36,402 bases of DNA, taken from positions 1 to 36,402 of the forward strand of contig JBJENW010000354.1 of assembly GCA_051880395.1 (NCBI GenBank), in the 5' to 3' direction. Shown piece after piece: positions 1 to 9,500 of this stretch. Under the pieces are notes generated by a model that saw only the letters and a program-made list of their open reading frames with translations, searched no databases and was not told the DNA's origin. Each line of letters opens with the position of its first letter. The stretch's first letter is position 1. Source of the stretch: JBJENW01 sp051880395. Lineage in GTDB: Bacteria > Bacillota > Clostridia > Lachnospirales > Lachnospiraceae. Position numbers and translations under genes: made by a program.

Positions 1-2
1 TC

Positions 3-3000
3 TCTACCAAGAACGGTATTCAGGATACATCCGTAATGCCATACACAGGAAAGAAATATACAGGAACGAAATTTACCGGATTACCAGAATCTGTTCCGAC
101 ACCGGAGATTGATATCGGAGAAGGTGGAGAGACCGGACCAGCAAATACAACGATCGATCCGGAACTTTTGACAGAGTTCAAAGGTCAGTGGATCAAAGGT
201 AACAATGATGTACAGGAGTCTGCATGGACCGATCTGACCATGACAGAGGCGGACAACGGAACGATTCTGTTCTCCCCATGCAGCGCGACAGATATTAATA
301 ACAAGATGCAGTCTATCTTCATTCATAATGAACCAAGAGTAGACTGGAGTTCACACAAGACATTAGATATTATCGTAAGAAATACAAACAGTACCGCAGA
401 CATGCAGTTCTTCCTTGTATTGAAAGGTGGAGAAACAACATATGAAGACGGTACAACAGGACCGAAGTGGACAGAGCCGAAGAACCCGGAGACAAAGAAT
501 CCATGGTGTGATATCGCACACAACTCAACAACACATATTCGTTGGGATCTGACAACATCGGATGTAGTCAATGATATCTCGGATTTTGCGATCCGTATCA
601 AGAAATCCGTATCTGCTCCGGCAAATGGAGATTTGGAAATCTTATCGATCGGATTCGATAAACCGGACAGCTGGTATACACAGGAAATGTCCGATCTGAA
701 CCGTCCGAAGTCCATTACCCGTTATGACTGGGAAGACCCGAACGGAAGAGAGGGCATCACCAGCTCAACACAGGGAGACGGAGTCCTGACATTTGATTAC
801 ACTCTGAAACAGGGAGAAGGCGGCTGTACAGCAGCAATCAATGCACAGACAAACCCGGGTGGAGCATCCGAGGTAGGAGAAGACTGGTCCGATTATGGCA
901 GTGTGACCTGTACACTGAAAAACAAAGGAGCATCTCCGGTAAACATCTCGTTAGTCTTAAAGACGAGCGGAGGATGGAAGTGGAACCTGAATAACGGAAC
1001 CACAGACGGAAAATCAGATGCAACGACAGACATGACGTTAGAGCCGGGAGCCAGTGCAGACATGGTATATAACTTGAAAGAGAGCACCTGGCAGAACGAG
1101 CTGAGCGGCTATGCACCGACCGGAAAACTGGCAAATGTGGAACTGATCAAGGCGTTGACATGGAAAGTATACAGCGACAGCGTTTCAAGTGGTACGATCG
1201 AAGTTTCAAACTTCCAGGTAAACTTCAGCGAGACAGGTCCGGATCCAGATCCGGTAAAACCGTCTACGACACCAAGTAAGCCATCCACGACACCAAGTAA
1301 ACCGTCTACCACGCCAAGTAAACCGTCTACTCCGTCCACGACACCAAGTGAGACCCCGTCAGACGATTCGAAAGTGGAAGATCCGGAAATTACATTAGGA
1401 ACCGGTGAAACAGCAGTATTTAACAACGATCTGCTCTTCTACAACAGAAGATACAGTGCAAAAGATGACAGTTACATTGTAACAGCATACACAGAAATGA
1501 CAGAAGATCAGAACTACAGATACTTCCAGGCACTGGCATTCAGCTTAGTATCTGAAGTACCAGGAACTGTAGATGTAAGCAACGTTCGCGTATTCAGCAA
1601 ACTTCCGGATAAAGTACAGGGCGATCCGGAACCGACTGAAGCACCAAGCGAGGAGCCAAGCGTAGAACCGAGCGTAGAGCCAAGTGTAGAACCAAGCGTA
1701 GAGCCAAGTGTAGAGCCGAGCGAAGCACCAAGTGAAGAGCCAAGTGTAGAGCCGAGCGTAGAACCGAGTGTAGAACCAAGCGTAGAGCCAAGTGTAGAGC
1801 CAAGCGAAGCACCAAGTGAAGAGCCAAGCGTTGAACCGAGCAAACCAGTTGAAAATCCAGCGATCATCTTAAATGCTGCGAAGAAAAACATGGTTGTAGG
1901 TGATGTTGAAAACTTACTTGTTTCACACGTAGATGGAAGAAAATTGACAGAAGCTGAGTGGAAAGCATTGAATGCTGAAGCAGAAGATGACAACGTTACT
2001 GTTAAAGTAGATGCAGAGAACGAAGTGATCAAGGTAACTGCAAAGAAAGCAGGAAACACAACTGTTAAGGTACATCTTACCACAGCAGATGGCGAAGCAA
2101 AGACCGAGTGCGAGATTTCTGTAAAATCCAATGAAACCGGATCTAACACAGAACCGGGCGATGCAACCGGAATCACACTTGGAACAGAAAAGTGTTATCT
2201 TCATATTGAAGAAACCATGGAATTAAAAGCAATTGCAGATCCGGTTGGAAGCAAACTGGGTACTCTGGTTTATGTAAGTGCAGATCCAACGATCGTAAGC
2301 ATTGATGAACCGAATGCGTTACACGCAAAGAAAGCAGGAACGGTAGAAATTACAGTTACAGACGGAAAATTGAAAGCTGTATGTACCGTTGTGGTACTGC
2401 CTTCTGATGAAGAAGCAGCTGACGTGGATCATGTGGATCTTTCCGCAAACTCCCTTCAGATGAAGATTGGTGGAAAAGAGACATTGAAAGCGACTGTATT
2501 CCCAGAGACTGCTGTGGATCAGAGCTTGACATGGACCAATATGAATAAAGACATTGTGGATATGAAGACAGATGGCAAGACTGCTGAGATCACAGCTTTG
2601 AAAGCTGGAAAAGCAATCATTCAGGTAAAAGGAATCACTGGAAATGCTGCAACTTGTGTTATCACAGTTTCCAGCGGAACAATCGAGCAGCCGAGTGAAG
2701 GTTCGGGCAGCACAGCGGAACCATCTGAGCCGTCGAATCCAGCTCCAACTGTGAAGACGATCACAGTGAGTCCGACTACAGTTACACTGGATAAAGGCAA
2801 AACAAAATCGTTGAAAGTGACAGTGACACCAGAAAATGCATCGAAGGCAGTTACTTATTCGGTTACACCTAAGAATATCGTAACAGTATCAAGCACCGGA
2901 AAATTGAAAGCACAGGGTGCAGGTATTGCAAAAGTTACTGTAACATCAAAAGCAAATACAAAAGTAAAGAAGACGATTACAGTCAAAGTAAAACCGAACA

Positions 3001-3284
3001 AAGTAGCCGGTCTGAAGAAAGCAGCAGCATCAAAGAATAAGATTCAGGTAAGATGGACAAAACAGACTGATGTTACTGGATACAAAGTATACTGCTACAA
3101 CGCAAAAGGTAAGAAGGTCAGCAGTAAGACGATCAAGAAAGCAACGACTTACAAAGCAACCTTCACGAATCTGAAAGCGGGCAGTACATACAAGTTCAAA
3201 GTAAAAGCATACAAGACAAACAAGTATGGAACCATTGAGGGTGATTACTCTAAAACAGTGGCATTAAAGACAACAAAGAAATAA
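3..3284 (+). CDS. 5'-truncated secreted modular mannanase-type protein (C-terminal modules)
   Basis: The reading frame is open to the left edge, so the first ATG (36) is not the true start and the N-terminus lies outside the window. The first ~20 visible residues (…GIQDTS…YTGKKYTGT) match the sequence that directly follows the second GH5 domain of the next gene (GIQNTSKMAYTGKKAYTGT), so the missing part is probably a GH5_8-like mannanase. Visible modules in order: a beta-sandwich CBM-like domain (about 147-660), a second CBM-like domain (about 700-1235), a Pro/Ser/Thr linker (1257-1359), a small module (about 1380-1615) shared with the next gene, an EPSV linker (1638-1850), four Big_2 domains (about 1854-2996), and a Lys-rich FN3 domain (2997-3284). 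No sortase motif, SLH or dockerin is visible. The module order copies the C-terminal half of the next gene, so the two are paralogues. That it is a mannanase is inferred from this similarity only. Confidence 0.8.
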   Translation, partial: STKNGIQDTSVMPYTGKKYTGTKFTGLPESVPTPEIDIGEGGETGPANTTIDPELLTEFKGQWIKGNNDVQESAWTDLTMTEADNGTILFSPCSATDINNKMQSIFIHNEPRVDWSSHKTLDIIVRNTNSTADMQFFLVLKGGETTYEDGTTGPKWTEPKNPETKNPWCDIAHNSTTHIRWDLTTSDVVNDISDFAIRIKKSVSAPANGDLEILSIGFDKPDSWYTQEMSDLNRPKSITRYDWEDPNGREGITSSTQGDGVLTFDYTLKQGEGGCTAAINAQTNPGGASEVGEDWSDYGSVTCTLKNKGASPVNISLVLKTSGGWKWNLNNGTTDGKSDATTDMTLEPGASADMVYNLKESTWQNELSGYAPTGKLANVELIKALTWKVYSDSVSSGTIEVSNFQVNFSETGPDPDPVKPSTTPSKPSTTPSKPSTTPSKPSTPSTTPSETPSDDSKVEDPEITLGTGETAVFNNDLLFYNRRYSAKDDSYIVTAYTEMTEDQNYRYFQALAFSLVSEVPGTVDVSNVRVFSKLPDKVQGDPEPTEAPSEEPSVEPSVEPSVEPSVEPSVEPSEAPSEEPSVEPSVEPSVEPSVEPSVEPSEAPSEEPSVEPSKPVENPAIILNAAKKNMVVGDVENLLVSHVDGRKLTEAEWKALNAEAEDDNVTVKVDAENEVIKVTAKKAGNTTVKVHLTTADGEAKTECEISVKSNETGSNTEPGDATGITLGTEKCYLHIEETMELKAIADPVGSKLGTLVYVSADPTIVSIDEPNALHAKKAGTVEITVTDGKLKAVCTVVVLPSDEEAADVDHVDLSANSLQMKIGGKETLKATVFPETAVDQSLTWTNMNKDIVDMKTDGKTAEITALKAGKAIIQVKGITGNAATCVITVSSGTIEQPSEGSGSTAEPSEPSNPAPTVKTITVSPTTVTLDKGKTKSLKVTVTPENASKAVTYSVTPKNIVTVSSTGKLKAQGAGIAKVTVTSKANTKVKKTITVKVKPNKVAGLKKAAASKNKIQVRWTKQTDVTGYKVYCYNAKGKKVSSKTIKKATTYKATFTNLKAGSTYKFKVKAYKTNKYGTIEGDYSKTVALKTTKK
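1257..1359 (+). repeat. Pro/Ser/Thr linker repeat (KPSTTPS units)
   Basis: Short in-frame tandem repeats encode KPSTTPS-type units joining the second CBM-like module to the next small module. This is a typical flexible, potentially O-glycosylated extracellular linker. Different Ser and Pro codons are used between copies. Confidence 0.8.
1638..1841 (+). repeat. Higher-order 84-bp coding repeat encoding the EPSV linker
   Basis: A 12-bp unit (xEPS) repeats within a larger 84-bp, 28-residue unit made of EAPS, EEPS and five VEPS. Full copies lie at 1638-1721 and 1722-1805, and a partial third copy (EAPS, EEPS, VEPS) at 1806-1841. Synonymous codons alternate (GAG/GAA, AGC/AGT, CCA/CCG) between units, so the DNA repeat is imperfect while the protein repeat is exact. 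Confidence 0.9.
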
Positions 3285-3310
3285 TCGAAAGCCAAAACTG
3301 TGAGAGAAAG

Positions 3311-3354
3311 AACCGTCGGAAGAAAGAAAACTTTTTTCCGGCGGTTTTCTTTCT
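3311..3354 (+). terminator. Rho-independent terminator after the first glycosidase gene
   Basis: A 16-bp stem with two G-U pairs (left arm begins AACCGTCGG, right arm ends CCGGCGGTT), an AAAA loop, and a TTTTCTTTCT tail, 27 nt after the stop codon. It separates the first gene from the downstream operon. Confidence 0.85.
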
Positions 3355-3455
3355 GGATTGGGTGTGATTGTTTGGCTAGGACGAAACAAAATTTACAAAC
3401 AGATGTTGAAAAAACTATGCAATATGATGAAAAAAGACAAAAAATGGTAGAAAGA

Positions 3456-3485
3456 TTGACATAAAGTGTATAAAAAGTGTATACT
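3456..3485 (+). promoter_or_regulatory. Sigma-A promoter of the mannanase/cellulase operon
   Basis: TTGACA at 3456-3461, an 18-bp spacer, and TATACT at 3480-3485. It lies 97 bp upstream of the ATG at 3583. The predicted transcript start is about 3492, only a few bases before a large inverted repeat. No other convincing promoter is visible before the next two cistrons. Confidence 0.75.
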
Positions 3486-3498
3486 TAAGATGCTTTCA

Positions 3499-3541
3499 GT
3501 TAGGCTTAAATTTGGGGTGAAAGGTTCACTTTAAGCCTAAC
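3499..3541 (+). promoter_or_regulatory. Hairpin/inverted repeat at the 5' end of the operon leader
   Basis: A perfect 12-bp inverted repeat (GTTAGGCTTAAA at 3499-3510, TTTAAGCCTAAC at 3530-3541) encloses a second 5-bp stem (GTGAA 3517-3521, TTCAC 3525-3529) with a 3-nt loop. No T-tract follows, so it is not a terminator. It begins about 7 nt after the predicted transcript start and ends about 20 nt before the ribosome site. It could be an mRNA-stabilising 5' hairpin, a regulatory RNA structure, or a DNA operator. The sequence alone does not decide between these. Confidence 0.65.
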
Positions 3542-3582
3542 GTCATAATAAGTGTGATAGGGAAAGGAAAAGGAGGAAAAAC

Positions 3583-6500
3583 ATGAAAACAAAGTTAAAT
3601 CGCATTAGTGCGCTTTTTTTGACTTTTGTCATGACTTTGACAACTGTGTTCAGCGGAAACATGACGCAGGCATTTGCAGCAAACGTGCAGCCAGATGCAG
3701 CAGTTGACGCAGAAACAGAAGACAAAACAGGCGCAAGCGATGATTTCGTCTACGTAGACGATGGAAAATTTAAGGTAAACGGAAGTGATTTTTACTTCGC
3801 AGGAACCAATAACTACTACATCAACTTCAAACCGGACGGTACTGTTGATGCAGTATTTGAAGATGCAGAAAAAATGGGATTATCTGTAATCCGTACATGG
3901 GCAAACCTGGATGTTGGTTTCCCAACAGGAGAATCCGATTCCAATGGTGATAAATTTACGGATAGCGTTGACGGAGGTCCGAAAGAAACCATTTGGTATC
4001 AGTGCTTTGACAAGGCCGCAGGAAAACCGGTTGTAAATGAGAGCGAGAGCGGTATCCAGCGTCTGGATTATTGTCTGTATCAGGCAAAGAAGCATAATAT
4101 TCGTATGATCTTTACCTTGGTCAACTATTGGAGTGCATTCGGTGGAATGCAGCAGTACCTGAAATGGGCTGGTGAAAACAGTGGTTCCACAGATGCCATT
4201 CAGGATAAATTTTACACAGATCCAACGATCAAACAGTGGTTCAAAGATTACATCAAGACCCTTATGAACCATACAAATGTTTATACAGGTGTAAAATACA
4301 AGGATGATCCGACCATCTTTGCATGGGAGCTTGCAAACGAGCCACGTAACGATGAAGCAAAACATTCGGGTAATCTGGTATCTTGGGCAAAAGATATTTC
4401 CGAGTTCATTAAAAAAGAAGACCCGAACCACATGGTTGCAGTCGGTGACGAAGGCGGTCTGAATTTCTCGAAGGAAAATGCACCGAGCGATATTGCTTCT
4501 TTTGTAAGTGGAAAACAGGAATTTAACGGTGGAATGGGCGATTATGAAGCGTTGATGAAACTCGACAGCATCGACTTCGGTACACCGCATCTTTACTTAT
4601 CAGACTGGAATTTCGATATTCCGATGATGGAAGCATGGCTGAAATATCATTCCACGATCGCACACGAAAACGGAAAAGCCGTTATTCTGGAAGAGTACGG
4701 TTGGAATGCGACCAAAGACGGACGTATCATCGAAGACCGTGTCGAATACTATCAGACACTCTTTGATTTTATCGAGGGTAAAAAGATAGACGGTGTGGAC
4801 TATGACGGTGATACCTTCTGGATGATCGCAAGTAATACTGTAGCAGGATTAGATGGAAAATCAGATTCTTATGGATATTATCCGAACTATGACGGATATA
4901 CGATTTACGGACCGAGCGTTACGTTAAATCCACAGGACAGTCAGGCAGACCCGACCGGAACAAATGCGACACTGGTAAAAATGGTTCAGGAACATTCACA
5001 GGTTATGTTAAATAAGGGTGACCGTAACTCACTGGACAAATCCAGCGGTACCTTTGATAAGGCAAATGCCAGCGATGTGACAGTAAAATTAAAAACACAG
5101 ACAGGTGCAACATTCAAAGAAATCACTATGGATGGAGAAACACTTTCTAGCAGTGCGTACAGTGCATCTGGTGACAGCTATACATTAAAGAGCAGCTATT
5201 TGAATGATGTAGAAGAAGGTATTTATACCCTTACGTTTGTTATGTCGACAGGTGTATGCCCAAGCTATACACTGACAGTCAAAGACTCCAGCATTACAGA
5301 TGCGGTAGTGACACCGTCAGAGGCAGCTTTCGACAAGAACCCATTGGTGGCAAAAAATGTAATCTTCAAGGTAACACCGAACGATGGTGGTGAATTGAAG
5401 GCATTAAAAGTCATCAAAGATGGCAAAAAAGTGGTTGTAGGAACAAGAAATTATACATACAGCAACAATCGTCTGACCATCAAAGCAAACTATCTTGCTA
5501 CTGTGACAGACGAAAAGGTTAATTTCGTATTAGATTTTGCAAAAGGTGTGGATCCACAGATCACGATCGTCATCTCTGATACGACAGGAAGCGAGATCAT
5601 CGATGATTTCGAAAGCTATGAAAGCGATGCAAAAGTATCTGCTGCATGGGCAAAAAATCAGTATGGTGATCAGGTAGAAGCAACACTTGCGAAAGATAAA
5701 GGAAACGGCACAGCACTGGCATATAAGTATGCGATCGGTAGCTGGTGCGGACTTATAAAAACTGTAAAAGATGGCGAATTTGCTTCCTTCGATGGTATCG
5801 AGATGTGGGCAGATTTAAGTGAAGGTGGGGCTAATCCACTGACCTTACAGTTAAAAGATAAAAACGGTGTGGAATGGGAGTACAGGATTGACAGTATGGG
5901 AACAACTTACCCAACTGCAGGCGTAATCCAGATACCGTTCGATCAGTTTAAAGATAAAAATAACCAGGCAGAAGGAAAACCAAATGACGAGAAGATCACA
6001 TCCTTCTCTATTTACGTAAATGGAAGCGGTCAGGGTACATTATATTTTGATGATATCAAAATGTACGGAGCCGGCGGTGGAGATCTGAATCCGGATGAAC
6101 CAATCGATCCGGATCCAAGTACAGAACCGAGTCAGGAACCGAGCACTAAGCCAAGTACTGATCCAAGTACCGAGCCGAGCACGAAACCAAGTGATAAACC
6201 GAGCACGGAACCAAGTACCAAACCGAGTACAGACGAACCAAGCGAAGATACAGCAATTCACGTAGAAAAAGTAAAATTAGACCAGACAAAAGTAACTGCT
6301 TATGTAGGCGGTACAGTGACTTTAAAAGCAACTGTAGAACCGGCTTATGCAGACGATACTTCTGTTACATGGTCCTCTAGCGATGAGAAGATCGCAACAG
6401 TAAAAGATGGAAAAGTAACACTGAATAAAGCAGGTACTGTGAAGATCACAGTAACAACAAACGACGGAAACAAGACAGCAACTTGTACCATTACCGTCAA

Positions 6501-9500
6501 AGAAGTACCGGTAGATCCAACCGAAACAAAAGGAAATATCTTCTTAGATGATTTCGGTGTATCTGCAAACGGATGGGAAGCAGCAGCCGGAGAAAATTAT
6601 GGACACGGTGAGAAAGGTGTGACAGATGCAAAACCGGACGTTACATTAGGAAGCGGAAATCTGCAGGTAGGACTGGATTATTCTGCGAACAGCAATGATA
6701 CTGACAGTACCGCAAATGTAGCAAAAGATTACTCTGCAAATCCATTCGATATCAGCGGAAAGAACTATATCGGTTACAAGATTCAGTACCCGAAAGAAGC
6801 AGACGGTAAATTCAGTACAAAGATTACCGGAACAAAGATCGAGAAAGAAACAGAGCCGAGTGCAGAGCCAAGTAAAGAGCCGAGCCAGGAGCCGAGTAAA
6901 GAACCGAGCAAAGAGCCAAGTAAAGAGCCGAGTCAGGAACCAAGCACAGAGCCGAGTACAGAGCCAAGTGTTGCTCCAAGTACACCGGATGTTATCCCGG
7001 AGACCGGAGCAATGACAGTAAAGAACGGAAAACTGTATGACGGATCTGGTAAAGAATTTATCATGCGTGGTGTGAATATCACACATCCGTGGAAAGCAGA
7101 CTATACAGAAGATTCCATTAAAAAAGTTGCTGAATTAGGAGCGAACTCCGTTCGTGTATGTATCAGTGATGGTGATGAATGGGATAAGACAACCCTTTCT
7201 GAATTGAAAAACATTATGAACTGGTGTAAAACAAAAGGTTTGATCTGTGTATTTGACGTACAGGATACCACCGGTATCAATACCACAACAGGCAAACACG
7301 GATTAGACAATGCAATCAGCTATTGGACACAGTCTGATGTTGTTCAGTTCATGAACGATAATAAAGACTATGCAATCTTAAATATTGCAAACGAATGGTA
7401 TGGTGACTGGGCAGACAATGCGGATGCTTATGAAGCAGGATACAAAAAAGCTGTGAAAGCACTTCGTGATGCCGGAATCGAAAGCGTATTGATGGTGGAT
7501 GCACCGGGATACGCACAGGATGTGCCGAATCTGGTAAAAGCCATTCCTGGAATTACAGCAGCAGATGCAACCGGTCAGATCATGTTCTCCATTCATGCAT
7601 ATGCAAGCTTTGGAGAGACCGAGAAAAAAGTAACAGATTATTTGAACTCTGCCGTTGCAACAGGTGCCTGCATCTGTATCGGTGAGTTTGGATGGTTCCA
7701 TTCTGATACAAGAGTAAAATTCGAAAAAATGATGGAAATCTGTGAAGAAAAAGGAATTGGTACCTTAGCATGGTCCTGGGGCGGAAATGAGCAGAGCCCG
7801 ACCAATTCACAGTTAGACATGGTGGATACCCTTGATAAGATGAACTTATCAGCATGGGGAACCTGTGTATTCGGTGGAGACTATGGTATCCAGAATACAT
7901 CTAAGATGGCATACACAGGTAAAAAGGCATATACTGGTACAGTGGTAGCACAGGATATTGCCGGATTAAAAGAACCGGAAAAAGTAATAGATGAGCCGAA
8001 AGATCCGGATGCGATCAACGTGGATATTAATCCATATCTGTTGGGCAAAGGTGAATGGGTATTAAGCCAGAATGGTTCATTAAAAGGTGAAGAAGGCTAT
8101 ACATTAACAGACGCAAAAGTAACAAAATTAGATCCAAACGGATACAATGTATCTATCGATCTGACAAAAGAGACAGAAAAAGATATCTGTCTGACTTATA
8201 TTCCGGATGAACCGTTAGACTTCTCGAAAGTACAGAACTTCGGTGTCGTTATCCGAAATAACACAAATGCAACCGTACAGGTTTGTCCGATCTTTAAGAC
8301 CGGTGATGACTGGGAGTGGTGTGAGCCATGTAATCCGAGATATTTCGGAGTCCTGAAACATCGTGCAGGAATCTGTACTTATAAAGTCGGAAATTTCAAT
8401 AACAGTGATGATGTAAGAATGATCTTACTTCGTCTGCAGAAGAGTAGTGATAAACCGACAGGAACCGTGGATATCTTAAGCTGTGCGACAGATGTGACAC
8501 CGGATCCACCTATGAATAGTACAGATAAACAGGTAGACTGTGAATTTACAGAAGCAGTCAAAGAGATCAATCGTCCGAAACACATCGGATCCTTCACTTG
8601 GAAATTCTCAGGTGATAATACTTCAGAGCAGGATTCTACGATGCAGTCACAGATTGAATCTCTGACAGTAGATAAAGAACGTGACACACTGGTATTAAAC
8701 TACAAGGGTGTCGGAGAGAAAAAAGCTGGTGCACAGGCGCATACCGTACCGGGAGAGGGAATCGGAATCGATGCAACTGAGTACGACACGATGAAAGCAA
8801 CCATTACAAATACCGGTACAAGTACAGTCTGCGTTAATGCATTGATGCGTACAGGCGGAGGCTGGACATGGTCAGAAAGTGCGGGATATGTAAACGGTGA
8901 GTTTGAGCCGGATCGTGAAATTAAGCCGGGAGATTCTATCGATGTTATTTATAAACTCGATGAAGCGAAGTGGAAGATCGGACTTGCTACTTCCTATGAC
9001 GGCAGTCTGACGAATATGGACGACTTACGTGCATTAGGTTGGGCAGTATATTCGAACAGCGGCAGCGATCTGAGCGGAACCTTAGAGTTCAGCAACTTTG
9101 ATTTGTATAACTCATCAAAGACAAAGACAAACAGCAGCGTAACAACACTCGTATCTGACAAGCTTCAGATGTTAAACTTCGTTGAAAATATGTTTGTAAC
9201 AGATGATGCAGTAAGTGAAGATGCAACAGCAGCAACAAAAGAAAGCGTTGTATTCAGCGAGAAAGCAAAAATTATCAACAAAGTGTTAGATGAAGAAACA
9301 GGTATGTACACCGCATTGGTATACGCACCGCTGAAAAATGCAGTTGGAACCAATGTAGACAAATTCACACTTGGATTTGTTGGAAACAAGACCGACTACA
9401 AAGGAACAATCGCAATTGATGACATTCGTCTCTTTGACGGCTTACCGGAGCAGATTGATGACGGTGGCTCAGAAGGTGGTTCCGAAGTAGGAAACGCTGT

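Noticed and set aside
36..38. ATG at 36 as the start of the first gene
   Set aside because: The frame is open upstream to the edge, no ribosome site or signal peptide is present, and the preceding residues align with the inside of the next gene's product.
1638..1841. Regular repeats resembling a CRISPR array
   Set aside because: The repeats are contiguous 12-bp units in frame with a coding sequence, with no unique spacers. They encode the EPSV linker.
1514..2176. Long antisense frame rich in Gly/Ser/Leu repeats
   Set aside because: It is the complement of the EPSV linker and neighbouring Big_2 coding sequence. It has no ribosome site and only mirrors the repeat codons.
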